Assembly: GCA_963277665.1 (NCBI GenBank)
Contig: OY728142.1
Location: forward strand, 8,446,001-8,510,000
Reading direction: 5' to 3'
DNA: 64,000 nucleotides
DNA from: Viscum album
Lineage: Eukaryota; Streptophyta; Magnoliopsida; Santalales; Viscaceae
The notes under the pieces are model-generated. The model had not been told where the DNA came from and ran no database searches. It saw only the letters and a program-made list of their open reading frames with translations. The first letter of the stretch is position 1; each line of letters starts with the position of its first letter. This document shows positions 23,659 through 36,764 of the stretch, piece by piece. Made by a program: the position numbers and the translations under genes.

Positions 23659-26600
23659 TATAAAACACCGGCCTGAAACATTACATAATATTGTATTCTA
23701 GTTAATAAGTTAATATATTTTTCAATGGGGTTGATTTTAGGTTTAATGTTTTAGATAATTAGATCGTAACTCATACATAACAAGACCATAAACAATACAT
23801 TTGGGACACTTCCTATTAGTAACCTTTTTTTCCACCATATAATTTTTTTCAAAATAAAGAATGATCTCTTTTATGAAAACTACTCATGAATTTCAACATT
23901 TCATTATTTAATCTACTACTCATCATTAAATCCTATGAAAAACATTTAAAAACATTCTATAAGAATAAAATTATTAGTAAGGTATATAAAAAGAGGGATA
24001 CCATTAGTCTATTGATAAAAATGAAAACACATGAAAACCCCTTCCATTAAAACATATCATTTTACCCAAAAAGTAGAATATTATTCTTTAATAAAAATTA
24101 TTTATTTTACGTTAAAAAAAATGATTTCATGACAGATAATTATAAAAAATTTAAAATTTCGGTAGGTAACTTGGGACATTATCACATTGAACCATCAAAG
24201 AACACTTATAAAACCCTTTAAGAATGCCCTAACCATATCAATAAAATTAAATATAATTATCCATAGGATATGATCATTTAACAATGAATTGGAGCACAAT
24301 CTGGGCACACCCACAATTTAAGATATAATAGGATCACCCAGAGCTATCTAGGCGCACCCATCATTTATAATGTTTGAGAACCACAAAATGAAATAAAAAA
24401 TTTCACCATTTGAAATAATCTTTTAACTTATATGAAATCAATTTCAAATATAAAAATACCATTTTCTATAAAAATAAAATTTTCAATTTACAATACACCT
24501 TTCTTTTGGAGAATGTATTTCTATACCAAAATACCCAAAAAAAATTGAATGAATATTTTTCATCTATGAAAACATGAAATCCTTAAAAGTAAGCCAAAAA
24601 TAAAATAATGGCCATCATAGAGGAAAATTTATTTTCCTAGTGTAGGTTATGAATATAACTTTTTTATTTTTATCAATTAATTCCATATACAAAACCTAAA
24701 AACATTAATTTTTGAGAAAATTTGAATGATATAACGAAAATACATAAAATTCACTTTATAAACCTTTTATATCCATATAAAATAATATGTAAAATAATAT
24801 CAAAAATATTTTCATGGAGAAATGATATATTAATTGAATTTTTAAAAAAGCAAGGTGTCTCATTCCACTTTGAACATTAAAATCACAATCTCTATGAAAT
24901 AATTATATTTAAAAAACTTAAATAACATGGGAATAGATAAAATATGTCTATAGATTGAAAAATTTGAATTATATAAAACTTACCCAAGAATAAAGGTCCA
25001 TATCATCAAGAAATGTCTCAATAAAAGGAGACTGAGATGAAATCTCTTACCTTGAGTTTGACTTGTCACAGGTGATTTTATCTTACTGAATGATGAAACA
25101 ATGTTAATTATTTTCTATATTATGAAAAAAATTCATGTTCAGAATTATTATTTTCACTTATCACAACTCTTTAGACCACTGGTTAAATAATTAAGTTTAA
25201 ATTGGGTCTTTTCACTTATATAATAATAATAATGAAATATATCATAATGATACATCAAAAATACATTTAAGACCAATCATTAATAATGTTTATGAAAAAT
25301 AAACCAAAATTTTAATCTTGGAGATGTTAGAAAGTACATACACATGAGAAACATTCTCATTTTTGAATGATAATTATATTAAGAATGTAACAATAATTTA
25401 TATTTCTAGAATGATAATTATATATTAAATACCATATTATTTAATCATATATACTTATATATATAACTATTTTGATTCAAAAATAATCACGTCACATCGA
25501 GAAGGTTGTAGTCCGTAAGTCCACGAACCAAATTATCACTTTTTCAGTGTGTAAAAGAGTAATAATGAAAATGATATGTTATATTTCTAGAAATTTAATT
25601 ATTTAATGAAAATAATACAAATATTATTTATTTCACATATTCTTAATTAAAATAATGCTTAATAATTTCCATGTCATTTGTGAGTGCATCATATCGCTAT
25701 CAAGAGGTCGCAGTCCACACATCCACAAATGATGTTATCATATTTACCAAAAATGGAAAACATGAAGGTATGTGTATATAAAAATTCAAAAATTATTAGC
25801 AAATAAAAAATATCACATATATATCTATATAATAAAAAATTATTTTCTCAATCATAATTTCAAAACAATGAGTGGTGGAAATGGAAAAAAATAACGACAT
25901 CATTACGTGAGGCGGTGGTTCACCTTACACGAACGATAATTTCATTGCCCATTTGATGGATGTTTGTATAGGTTTTGGTAGAAAAATTAACATAAAAAAG
26001 TCTATGTGTATTTATAATTATGTTTTAATTATATAATCATGCAATAATAATAAATTAAGTGGTGAAGAAATAAATAAAACCAAACAAATATTAAAGAATG
26101 TTAACTCTTTTTTCGGTTAACTCCTTTTGGTTTGAAACAACTGACATCATGGTTGGATTTATACCAAATTTGAGGTAACTAGAATGAAGGTAAATATTAT
26201 TGTAGATTATTTAGTCTGGGTCTGGATGATCCAAATGGAATTTATAGGTGTGGAGAAATTGTAAGGGTGAGTGCCTTTTTTAGTGGATGGGGAGTGGAAT
26301 TCATATAAATTTTTGAAAAGGGAATTCTACCCATGTTTTTTCATTGTTAAGTGGATCCAATAATTATAAACATTAGTACAAATAAAGGATGGGGTCTGAA
26401 TATGAACATAAAATGTTTTCTTTAATTTTCATGGTCATTTTTCTCTTAATTCTAAGGTTCATTCACTTATTAAGAAAATTTTACTCTTAATCGCTACATT
26501 TGATTTTATTTAATTTCTCTAATATTTTGAGTAAAAACTAAACTGATATTATTATAAATATAATTTTTTTTATTCCAAATATGGAATCCATTTTTCAATA

Positions 26601-27381
26601 ATCTAATAATATAATTGGTAGAAATTAAATTATATTTAATTCTTAGATGGGATGATGAAGAGTGTTTTTAAAGTAAAAATTTTCAGAAGTTTGCTTATTT
26701 TTACATATAAATTCAAAATCAAATTGATTAAAATTACTTAAATTGAAGTAAATGATAAAAATTTATCTAGTTATATAATTTTAAAAAATGTAGTTTATCA
26801 ATATAAATAAATTATAAAAAAATAGCTTTTAACAAAAACTAAAAATTATTAGCTATTAATCAAAATGTGATAGTTCTCATAAAAGTACCAAAAATTAAAA
26901 AACTATAAATTTTCATTTTTCACAATAAAAAATTAATTTTATTTTTTAAATAAATTTTTTAAATGTTTTAAAAAAATATATTCAATATAGTTTTTCCATT
27001 ATAAAGTTGGTAAAACTACCTTTAAAAAACAGCATTTTTATTCTTTGAATTGGATAAATTATTATTTTATATCTACAGAATTTACTGGATGAATATAAAA
27101 AAACATCAAATTAAAATGTAAACATAATATAGTTATTCTAATTCATTACAACGGATGAAATAGCTAGAAAATAACTACAACTTAAAATAATAATATTAAC
27201 AAATATATTATTTTTATGTATAACCTATTTAAGCATGCAACACAAATTTTCAGAGAAACTCCTTGCTGTGGGTCAATAATTCTATTATAAAAATAACCCA
27301 TTTTTTTAAAACTAATATATAATTCATAAATACTAATAAATATTTTAAAAAAAATATTGTGTCGTTACATGGAATATTACA
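23659..27381 (-). repeat. TE-B 5' LTR
   Basis: Partner of 13943-17743, 3723 bases. On the plus strand it ends GGAATATTACA at 27381, keeping the family's TGTAAT-type minus-strand start, whereas the partner copy has drifted to TATAAC. Sub-repeats lie near 25498, 25690 and 25910. An AAGGTAAGAG splice-donor-like tract occurs on the minus strand near 25050. It shows no coding content. Confidence 0.75.
25490..25965 (-). repeat. Three decayed LTR sub-repeats in the TE-B 5' LTR
   Basis: Segments near 25498, 25690 and 25910 match each other and the sub-repeats of the partner LTR. The third (ACGTGAGGCGGTGGTTCACC...) still holds CpGs. Confidence 0.6.
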
Positions 27382-28739
27382 AGAAAAATATGTGTATAAA
27401 TATGAATAACACTATAAGCAACAATAATCAATGTATTCATATCTTAACACATAACTATGTGAACTCAAAAAAAATTTCAAAAAAATGAAACCAAGAGAAT
27501 ATAATCCAATAAAAGAGTTTCATGTCTGAGGAACATAATTATAGGATTCAAGAGCACTAAGTACAAGAAATCATAACAGGGAATTACATGACCACAGTTA
27601 ACAATTTTAAGAAATATCTCAATGTGCAACTCAAAATAATGGAAGTAATATTTTTAAGGAAAACCCATCTAAAACCCATATCCATTAAAGAAACAACTTT
27701 TAGGCCTCTTACATAATATTTTCATAAATCAGTTTTTTATTTAAAAAACATTTTAAACCATTTGAAAATCCACAAAATGTTTTTAGTTTATTAAATACCC
27801 ATATAAAAAAATAATTGGTTTTCATAAGTAAAAAATTAATTTCACAATTACAAAAGGTAAAAAATGTATAAAGACAATGAATAGAGAAACCTACCACATG
27901 AATGGTATTTATTAACACAAAACTAGAAACTCATACCCAAAAGGACAAAAGGACCCCACAACAATGGGAGGAGGTTTAAAATGATTGTCGCAAGAAAATC
28001 ATGGGAAAAAATTTGTATCCCCATTAGAATGAACTCTAATAAGAAATAATAATAATAGAGTTTTAAGGAATCAAATCCCCTTCTATACCAGTTGGAACAA
28101 CTAGAACACCCTCTAAGGGAATTATTAATTTGAAATTTGAGTGAATGGATAAAGATTTATTATTTTAATATAGGGAAAATGGGATAAGAGATGCATTAAA
28201 AATACATTAATGTTACACAAGGATAGGGTTACTATCTCACAATATTAACATTTTCCAATGAATTTAAAATTTTTAATCCCCAATAAAATGCATTTAGACA
28301 TGCCTAGGTGATGAAATCCTATGTGTGTTTGTACTAGCCATGGCCTCCACCGTACCATGGTGGTCCATTGATGGATGGGGTGGACTGAGAAACTCTGGGA
28401 TGAAAAATACCATAAAAACACACAATTTGGGGTGTTTTGGTTTGGTCGTTCCATATTGGGAATAACTAGGTGAAAGATGGTTTGGACTATTGTATGGTCC
28501 AAACCATTTTTTACTTCTAAAAAGAAAATACACCATGTAAGACTCTAAAAATGTAAAAATATTAAGAAATAGAAAATTATAACTCAAGAATTTAAAAAAC
28601 ACAGAACACGCCTTAATAATAACGATGATATTCTCAATTCACACAAATATAAATGATTTCTTCTCAAAAATAGGTTTCAGATTTTGGATTCATAGAAACA
28701 GAAGGCCATTTCTACCTCAAAAAATGATTTCCCTTAACA
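27382..28739. other. Mostly AT-rich stretch, possibly part of the TE-C 3' LTR
   Basis: It lies directly downstream, on the minus strand, of the TE-C chromodomain, so some of it should be that element's LTR. A less AT-rich island at 28290-28500 allows two overlapping minus-strand ORFs of 85 and 102 codons. Neither has a recognisable motif, so I do not call a gene. Confidence 0.35.
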
Positions 28740-30400
28740 CATGTCATGTCTATCCCATCATAAATACCATAATATATTAACCATGGGAATTTTTTTAACC
28801 CACAACACCCTGTCCTAGAGATCCAAAATTCTAAATCACTATTCCAAAACTATGGTGTTGGTCTCATGATCAATACCATCCCATTCCATCATCTGGGAAT
28901 GATCATGTAGATAGATATTTAATTTGGAAACATGTAACACATTGTCAATTGTTGTCAAAATATATGAAATTTCTAACCAACGATCTATCTTCAAAATCTA
29001 ATGAATGATTTTTAATTGGACAATAATCTATGGTTACAACTTATCCTACTTACATAAATGATCATTCACTAAGCAAAGTGAAATCCTAAAAAAACATGAT
29101 CACCCAAGAAAACATTAATAGGTGAAAATAAATTTTATTATATTATTTATTATGACTTTTAGAAATCTCTAAATTGTTTTTAATAAAAATAATTTTTTTG
29201 GTCATTACTCGAATGTGGCCCAGTCAATCCAAACACCATTATCCCAAATCTTTCCAAAAAAGGGAGATCTATACGTCCTACCATAAAAAAATTTCTAAGG
29301 GATCTATCTTAATTTAGGTATGTTAAATATTTTTATAGGGAAACCAATCCAAAGGATTATTTCTATCCCATAAGCCACCAAAATTTTGTATTCATTCCCA
29401 TATCAAACCCTTTAGAATTAGAATTGTGTGGTTTGTTTTCTTACTAGTATGTGGGTACCACGTCAAGTATAAATTAAGTTGGGTACACATAACCCATTTA
29501 ATAAAATTATAGAACTTTTATAAAAACCAATAATTTCTATCATTAAGATCAATATAAGGAAATCCAGCAAGTTTCATACTCTCTTGGATATATAGGATAT
29601 TTGGTTATTAAACCATTGTCAACTCCTTAATGACAATGAATTGAGGTGATTCTATAAGTTGATCACTGATCACAATAATAGAATATCTCCTACTAGGAGT
29701 GTATTTTAGACAATAAAAATTGTATATATATACCTCATCCAACATCTAAAATATGCTTTTTGAAGGTTACAATAACTTGGAATGCCTTTAGTTCTCTACC
29801 TTAATCATATTACAAGTAAAAAACTATAACATGAATTCTTTAATCAACCACCTCATCCCTAGTCACTAGTATCAACATCAATAATCCTAAAACATCATAA
29901 TATACCTAGGATTTATAGACCAAAACAATAATACATAATATCAATTAACTCTAATCTCTATAATATCATAACAACTAAACTTGTTCCAAAACTGAAGAAA
30001 CCAAAGGGAGTCCACTATCAGTCACCCAAGGTCTCCCCACCATTATGGATTTTGTTAAAAAACTGGAAATCAAATTATGTTGATTGAGTAAGACAAATAC
30101 AACCATTAAGTGATGAATTATCTTTATCAAAATCTTAAAACACAAGCTGATTAGCCTTCTCCACATACAATATCATCTTAGTGAACAAACTCATCAAATA
30201 ACACTCCTCTACAGACTCGTTAAAGGTCAGAATATGTATTTTATTTCATAGTTCATTAGAAACAACATTTCTATTCCCATCTATATAAGACATATCACAA
30301 TAAAAGCTTTGAAGATACCAAAACCAGTGGCTTCACAAAAAATATTGGTCTTTTTGAGTGATAATTTTAATAATCAAAGTTTTTATGTATTTTTGAATAA
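28740..30400 (-). pseudogene. TE-C: old chromovirus pol remnant (RNase H end, integrase, chromodomain)
   Basis: A minus-strand pol fragment found only by reading all frames. From high to low coordinates it shows ITQKDQ (30350) and DGNRNVVSNEL (30260), the C-terminal RNase H motifs. GRPWVTDSG (30020) and RDEVVD (29860) come from the zinc-binding part of integrase. YSIIVISDQL, then NDRNYWF and TQLNLYLTWYPHTS (29700-29450) cover the DDE core, where the catalytic glutamate has gone. A tract corresponding to the EALYGR-CRSP region (29270) and NVLHVSKLNIYLHDHS (28950) follow, then RILDL-DRVLW and KKIPMVNILW (28840-28780), the chromodomain. Stops and frame changes occur throughout. Gag, protease and RT are absent, so this is a truncated, very old copy. 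Confidence 0.72.
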
Positions 30401-30414
30401 ATTTAATTTATTCG

Positions 30415-30560
30415 ATTGCTTTCATTACATGCAACACCGAGTATTAAAAAACCATGATATATAATTAATATTATTATCTAAAAATTATTGTTATAACCTA
30501 TCTATTAAACATGGCGGTTTGAATATTAATAAACACATTTTATAAATTATGTATAATTTT
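30415..30560 (+). repeat. LTR fragment related to TE-F/TE-G
   Basis: CATGCAACACCGAGTATTAA near 30429 and GAATATTAATAAACACATTT near 30519 match the TE-G LTR at 59142-59230 (CATACGCAATACCGAGTTTC, then GAATATTAATAACC) in the same order and spacing. The likeness fades beyond 30560. It abuts the RNase H end of TE-C. Confidence 0.45.
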
Positions 30561-32098
30561 TATATATATATAAATATAACATATTGGTAAAAATGATGTA
30601 ACGTTTTAGTATAGTCCATATATGTTTCAAAAACACTATTTTCATAGAAATTATTTTATATTTATTTATGTGAAAAAATAATAATAATAATTTCTGAAAC
30701 TTTTAGAAAAATTATTTTATAATATTAACTTATTTTTGTGACCAAAATGTCAATATTATCCTTCGTTTATTTCATGATAATATTCTTGAATGATTAATTT
30801 TTCATTTGATAGTAAAAAAATACTTATATTTGATAAAAAAACCCATTTAATTAAAATAATTTTCAAGATATATGATATTTAATGATGTTTATAAAATTAA
30901 AATTAGGTCAATTGTATATTTATTAATAGAATTTAGGTCATTATAATAAATTTCATATTCAATATTTATATAAAATTTGTCTATACTTTTGAAAATTTCA
31001 ATTTGAAAAACATTATTTCTATCTCATCTATGTGATTAGAAATAAATTAAATTATAAATCTTCTATAATATTAATTTGAAAAAATGGATTGATCATTTCT
31101 AATTATAATTATTTAAATTATATAATAAGGTAAAATTAGTTTAGGGACATAATAATTAATTGGTATAATAAAAATTTGTTACATGGATTAAGGTTAGGAT
31201 GGGGTTTTGTGGGTTACTTGTGCTTTTGTTAAAACTAATTTTACACACACATAGGAATTCTATTTAATAAATTGAATTTAATATTTAAAATCAAAGGATT
31301 TTAATTATCTAATAATTCTCATTCTAATTCTCGTTTTTAAGGGTTAATTACAAAGGTAAGTAAATAGGTACAGGTTACATTAAGGAAAACTAAAATGGTA
31401 AAATTACATAAACTTAATGGATAAGAAGTAACATGTTTAAAACATGTGATTTTTTTTTGTTTTTGAGGCTTTTATAGAACATATCATCCCAAAAATCCAT
31501 TATTTATCACATTTTCAGGAACTTTTGGTGAGAGTGACTTCACATTATTGAATAGTTTTTTGGTATTTACAAGAAAGGACACTCCTCCTCAATTGTAAAA
31601 TGGAACTTTATACCAAAACTTATTTTCACATGTTAATTCAGTTTTCTTGATGGAAACCTCCCAAAATATCCCCCCAAAACATGTAGATGGGCTATCAATT
31701 TAATGTTCTATTCAAAAAACCAATCCTTGGGTCCTAAATAAGATATTCAAAAGTGGTTTTTCTAAGAGAAGTTAATTTTCTTTAATTAGATCCTTTTTTT
31801 CTTCTTCTCTTAACAATATATTAATTTACAAATAAGTACAATATAATAACACCAATATCTACCATATAATCAGATTTTATTATGTATATTTCATAACCAA
31901 TATTTATATTCTATTCTAACGATTGGGAAATAATACCATCGATCATGTTTATGGTGGAAAATCGACATGAAAACCGATTTAGTTCATTTTTCATCCCCAC
32001 ATATCACTACTCTATATAATGTTGAATTTAACATATATATATGATATATATGAAATAGTTACAATTATATAATTATAATATTGAATATAACTTCTAAC
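30561..32098. other. Very AT-rich stretch with no recognised gene
   Basis: No motif-bearing ORF. It ends with short (AT)n runs near 32035-32050. It may include further decayed LTR sequence continuing from the fragment at 30415, but I cannot show it. Confidence 0.35.
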
Positions 32099-32103
32099 TC
32101 TCT
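32099..32103 (+). repeat. TE-D target-site duplication, left copy
   Basis: TCTCT at 32099-32103 against TCTCA at 42736-42740, four of five bases, directly outside the two LTR ends. Confidence 0.6.
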
Positions 32104-34284
32104 TCTAAGATATCAGATATCTGTTAAGGTATATTTTTGCATGTGTTTTATTTTAAGTCCTTCAGTTTGGTTGAATAATCATTTTCCCAAGTTCATGTGA
32201 AGACCTAGTAGTGTTATGTTGTTCAAATAATTAATGAGAAAGAATAAGGGGGTTTTTTGTCATGCTACATGGGTTGTGCACAGTTATTGAAAACTATGAA
32301 GAAATACCAGAAACCATGCGAGGGGCTATTTTTTGATATTAGCATCAGCACGGTTTACACACTATTTAAAAAACCATTCAGCCCAAAATCTATTAAAAAT
32401 TTACAAAAACCCCATTTTGGGGTTTTTTTGTTCCATTAGGTATTTTCCACATACTTTGCTTTTGCAACCCTAAGAACTAACTAAATATCCCAGGATATCC
32501 CATGGGCGATTCTCCTTCAACATAAGGCCATTTGGACTGACATTAGTTTTGAAACGAAGATCCAAGTAAGGGTAAATCCCACCTTGCAACTTTTTCTTGT
32601 TTAGGGTTGGTATGTTGATCATCCATCCATAAAAATCCCTATAAAATTTCTTCTCTAGTGACATGTAGGTTGGGGATTAAAAGGTTTGCTGAATCGAGAT
32701 CTTATGTCCTCGATTAAAAGTGTGATTAACAATATATTCAAATTAGTTGGTCTAAATGTTATATCCCATGGTTATATTGTATATTTTTTCATGTAGGGTC
32801 TCATTCATAATCCATAATTTATGTATTCTTCATTCCATTAGTAATATGTGATGTATTGGGTGTCTATATGATTAACTAAACCCCTCTGGATCCCCATGGG
32901 ATGCAAGGAGGATGAATTGGACAAATTAAGACAACCCATGGGGTTGGTCGGACCTCCTGATTGGGATAAAGGAAATGTAAGGTGTGAACATGGAACATGA
33001 TGATATAGAGACTCAGTTAAGAGGTTAATTATTTTATGTAATGAGTTAAAATGGATTATAGTTAGTAATGTCTAATTTTTTTAAAGGTGAAGGGATTACT
33101 GGGTTGAAATTTTAATCGATTAAATGGGATCATTGGGAATATTATATGGAATTATGTTTAAAATTGAATATGATTACTGAGATAGTCTTGGGAAATGGGA
33201 AATGAGGATTGTGGGTTATGTTTTATAAATGATGAATTTGTTTATGGATTGATGCATAATGTTAATTACCCATTTATTGAAATTGTTGTGATGGTGCCAA
33301 TGACATTTTATATGATAGTCGTGATGTGGTTAATTCTGGTGAATTATAAATAGAAATGTGCACATCTCTTAGAAGAGTGGGGTGTAGACCTGAGGATTCA
33401 TGCCCACTATTTAAGTTGGACTGAGGTTCTATCTCCACCCCTAAATGCATGGGTTAGGGAAGAGGATGGAGACCTATTCCCATAACAATTGCATTACACC
33501 CGGACTGGGGCTTCAAGGTGAGGATTATGAGGTTATTATAATTTGATGCCTTGTGAGATAGAACATGATATAATTCCCATATGTTTGTGAAGGTTGAACA
33601 TGAATAATCCATCAAAAACATGAAAAAGGTATATTAAACCACGACAGGTCTATATAGTGAACATGGATTCAATGGTAGTATAAATTAATGAATCATTGTC
33701 TAAAATATATTTTTAAGTTTTTATCTTCATTTTCCATTATTTATCACTTGCATGCACTATCTGCCTTTGCTATATATTTTGTAGACACCATTGGTGGTGT
33801 ACTACTGAGTTATGCTCACACCATTTTCATGCTGCTGTTGGGTACCTGAGAAAATATCATGCTTGCATGTCAGGAGAAGGGAAAGTACCCTATGATAGGG
33901 AGTTTATTTGGATATGGGGAATGTGTGGGTGAGTTTCTAGAACTAGAGACTAGGCCATTTTTTTGATTCTATAGTTTTCCTTTTTTAAGGGTTTTATTCA
34001 CTTAGCACTGTAGCATGGCATGACATATTTACTATTGTATGTGATTGTACCCAATTTTGGAGTTGGTTTTTGTGCCTTTTATTAATTGTTCCTTATTGTT
34101 TTCAATATTTAAATTGTATTCTTTTGCGGATTACTCTTATAATGAGGGTATAGTCCTCCCACATGTCCTATTTGACCCTCATTACTAGTCAGCAACCTAT
34201 AGAACACGATGAGGTGTTCTTGAGATCATGCGGTGACCCATCTTGGGGCACCAGTTCAATGGATTCCGGGTTGGGGACATTACA
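32104..34284 (+). repeat. TE-D 5' LTR
   Basis: Aligns with 39687-42735 by eye. Shared tracts include TTGGATGAATAATCATTTT-like near 32170, GGGATCA(T/A)TGGGAATA near 33127, TTATGCTCACACC near 33817 and GGGTATAGTC near 34145. Both copies end GGGGACATTA(C/A)A. The start has drifted to TCTAAGATAT against TGTACGATCT in the 3' copy. Confidence 0.8.
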
Positions 34285-34287
34285 AAG

Positions 34288-34299
34288 TGGTATCAGAGG
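34288..34299 (+). other. TE-D primer binding site (initiator tRNA-Met)
   Basis: TGGTATCAGAGG, complementary to the known 3' end of plant initiator tRNA-Met, three bases after the LTR end. It is fully conserved despite the decay around it. Confidence 0.85.
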
Positions 34300-35042
34300 A
34301 GTTATTTTCTCTTTCCTTATATTTGGGGATGGTAAAGAGGAGGTTAGAAAAGTGTCAAGCCTTGGTAATGACCTCATTCTTGAGATTATCTAACCCATGT
34401 ATGAGGTAAAACCCAAGTCACCATACGGGGATTGTTGTTCATGTTGTGTGTTGTTTTATTTGATGATATCTCACCATTGTGTTATTCACTTGTTCTGTGA
34501 TGTGACTGTTTTGTGATATTTTTCTCATGGATAGAAGGGTATGATGTTGTTCATTCATGCATCATTCTAGGAACCTATGTAGTTAAGTGACATGAATCAT
34601 TGTAGGAACACACTTAAGATGTGTGTGTGGGTATAATTCTTAGGATGTGTTTGTTTTCACTAAAAGTAATGAAAAGTTGTTCCTAATATGATGGTGTCAA
34701 TCAGTAAAAAGGGAATTAAAAATGTTAAGTAATAATTATAAAATATAGATTGATAAACAAGTAAAAGTGGATTGACATGTTGTTGGGGGTAAATTGGGAT
34801 ATGGAAATGGTTTTGAATTGGTGTAAATTATAGGACTTGTAATCATGTAAATTAGATACCTCTGTTAGCTATGGAATTAGGAAATATGGACAAGGGTAGT
34901 GATAAAATTGTGAGTGGGATTTTTTGGGTAGTATATGATATCTTTTTTGGTTATGGGATGCAATGAGCCTAAAATTACCTTTTTCCTTTTTGTAAAAGTC
35001 TTATGGTTTCATTATAAAGCTCATGTTTGGAATTGTAGAGAA
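34300..35042 (+). other. TE-D leader
   Basis: About 740 bases of AT-rich untranslated leader between primer site and gag. Short overlapping ORFs on both strands near 34160-34390 are chance ORFs over the LTR end. Confidence 0.55.
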
Positions 35043-36240
35043 ATTCCACCTCGAAGTCATGTTCCTATTGGGAGACAGGAGGACATGGCTGAGAAAACTC
35101 CTCTAGTTGTCAAGAAAGACAATTTGATGATCAAATATGATAGGGACTACTAGTTCCATGATAAATTTTCTCGTTTTATGCAAATGATTGAATGGGAACC
35201 GCGGTGAGCGGGACCAAGTATGTTTGAGCTAACCAGGGAGTTATAGATGAAGAACCCTCTGAAATTTTCCAAGGAGGGTGGGAAAGAGGCATTAGAGTTT
35301 TGGATAGAGTCCATTCAAACTATTCTTGACCATTTAGATAATCTAATCTAGAAGCGAGTCTAGTTATCAGCTTATATGACGAGAGGTTAGGTAAATTATT
35401 GGTGGGACATCATTGTTTAGACGAAGCAAGGTGAAGGAATGTTGTGCAATGATTTTCAGTGAAAGTTTCTTGATGAATTCTACATAGACACCTTGAGGCT
35501 GGAGAATGATGCCTATTTTATATGGTTTACGCAGGGGAAAATGTCGGTAATGGACTATGCTAGTTGTTTCACCAATTTGAGATAATTCATTCTGATAGTG
35601 ATAGGAGATGAGTTGGTCATGGACATATGCTTCCAAGATGGGATAAGACACGAGATCAGGTCTCAAGTAAATATATTTTATCTAAAAAGGTTTTCTGAAG
35701 TGGTGGATCAAGCCATTATCTCAATGGGGATCCTAATGGGTGCTTCATGTAGTGAAATTTTGGTTCCAGATGGGCGAGCAAGTGGTACAACTTATGATAG
35801 TAGGAAGCGCTGATTTGGAATCATTCATCAAGGTGGAAGCATACAGAGTAGTTATAAGAGGGGGTAAGCTTCATAGGGTAGAAACCAGGTAATATTTATC
35901 AGTGTAATAGGCTAGGGAACAAGTATGACCAGTTTCACCACCCACCAGTTGAGTGATGATCATGAGGAAGGTTAGGCCATGTGTAGAGGTTCTACACGAA
36001 CTCGCGACAGTCAGGGAATGATGGAGGTTAGAGGAAGAGGTCGAGTGTATGTAGAGGGTCGGTTACCCCATATCAGGAAAGAATTTGGAGCTCCACTAGT
36101 CATAATGGTAGGGGTGTTGTATGTGGAACTCTTGTGAGAGATCCCCTTTACCAATAGGGTAGTATAATATAGGGTAGTCATGCTGGAGCCCAAGGTAAAG
36201 GGGCAGGTCATCACCATAGAGTTCAGACTACACCAGAAGG
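35043..36240 (+). pseudogene. TE-D gag pseudogene
   Basis: Capsid gene remnant. The N-terminus reads PPRSHVPIGRQEDMAE, the usual MPPR start of Tekay-type gag. The start codon is now ATT at 35043. The first stop is at 35151. Later pieces are EALEFWIESIQTILDHL (35285), YWWDII (35398), DFQ-KFLDEFYIDTLR (35450-35500), QGKMSVMDYASCFTNL (35532-35580) and FQDGIRHEIRSQV (35632-35670), all in the gag order seen in TE-G. No zinc knuckle could be read in 35900-36240. Several in-frame stops and the lost start codon mean it is dead. Confidence 0.7.
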
Positions 36241-36269
36241 TTTTGAGGTTGGACCGACTACTAGTCGAG

Positions 36270-36764
36270 GTACTGTTCTTATAGCCTCCATATTATCCTA
36301 TGATTTATCTGATATAGGTGTGACACATTATTTTATTTTTGGTCATTTTGTATTTTTTTTGGACATAACTGTTGATACAACATGTGGGATATTGTCACTT
36401 GAAACTCTATCATGGGTATGAGTTGAGGAAATTATGTTGTGTTTGGGTTGGGCTTTGTAGGTTAGGGGTATCCTATTCTATAGGGTCTGTTTTTCCTAGG
36501 GATGTCAGGTTTTTACCTAATCTTGGTGATGGATTGGTTATTGTTATACCAAGTCCATATCCACTTTTATCGATGATAGGTAATGTTAACATCTCTCTAT
36601 GGAGAACTTATTTCCATTATGGTGAGTAGGATACTCATGTGGGCCACATAGGGCCGCTATGCTAGAAGTTTGGAGAACTCACATCCCAAGAGGAATGTAT
36701 TATACTAGATGATAGTGAGAAAGTGCATCCAATCTACCCTTTTGTTATGGACTAGTTTCAGGTT
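36270..36764 (+). pseudogene. TE-D protease pseudogene and linker
   Basis: Near 36310 the reading LSDIGVTHYFIFGHF occupies the place of the family's D-S-G-A-S/T-H-S-F-I strand; the catalytic triplet reads DIG. An 85-codon ORF at 36372-36629 continues in a shifted frame. The linker to RT follows, with stops. Confidence 0.55.

Larger units (their letters stand above)
13943..27381 (-). mobile_element. TE-B: decayed Ty3/gypsy chromovirus with both LTRs, host to a Cassandra element
   Basis: Minus-strand element. The 5' LTR (23659-27381), primer site, gag, protease, RT, RNase H, integrase, chromodomain, polypurine tract and 3' LTR (13943-17743) follow each other in order toward lower coordinates. 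The ends were set by comparing its two LTRs and by likeness to TE-F, whose internal regions align along the whole length by eye. The family has a TGTAAC-type start and a TATA-type end, with 2 bases between LTR and primer site. Flanking five-base words (ACATG and AGAAA) do not match, so a target duplication is not demonstrable. The integrase is interrupted by Cassandra and partly duplicated. LTR divergence is obvious by eye, which indicates an old insertion. Confidence 0.75.

Noticed and set aside
28245..28602. Two overlapping minus-strand ORFs of 85 and 102 codons
   Set aside because: They overlap in different frames, lack motifs and sit where an LTR of TE-C is expected.
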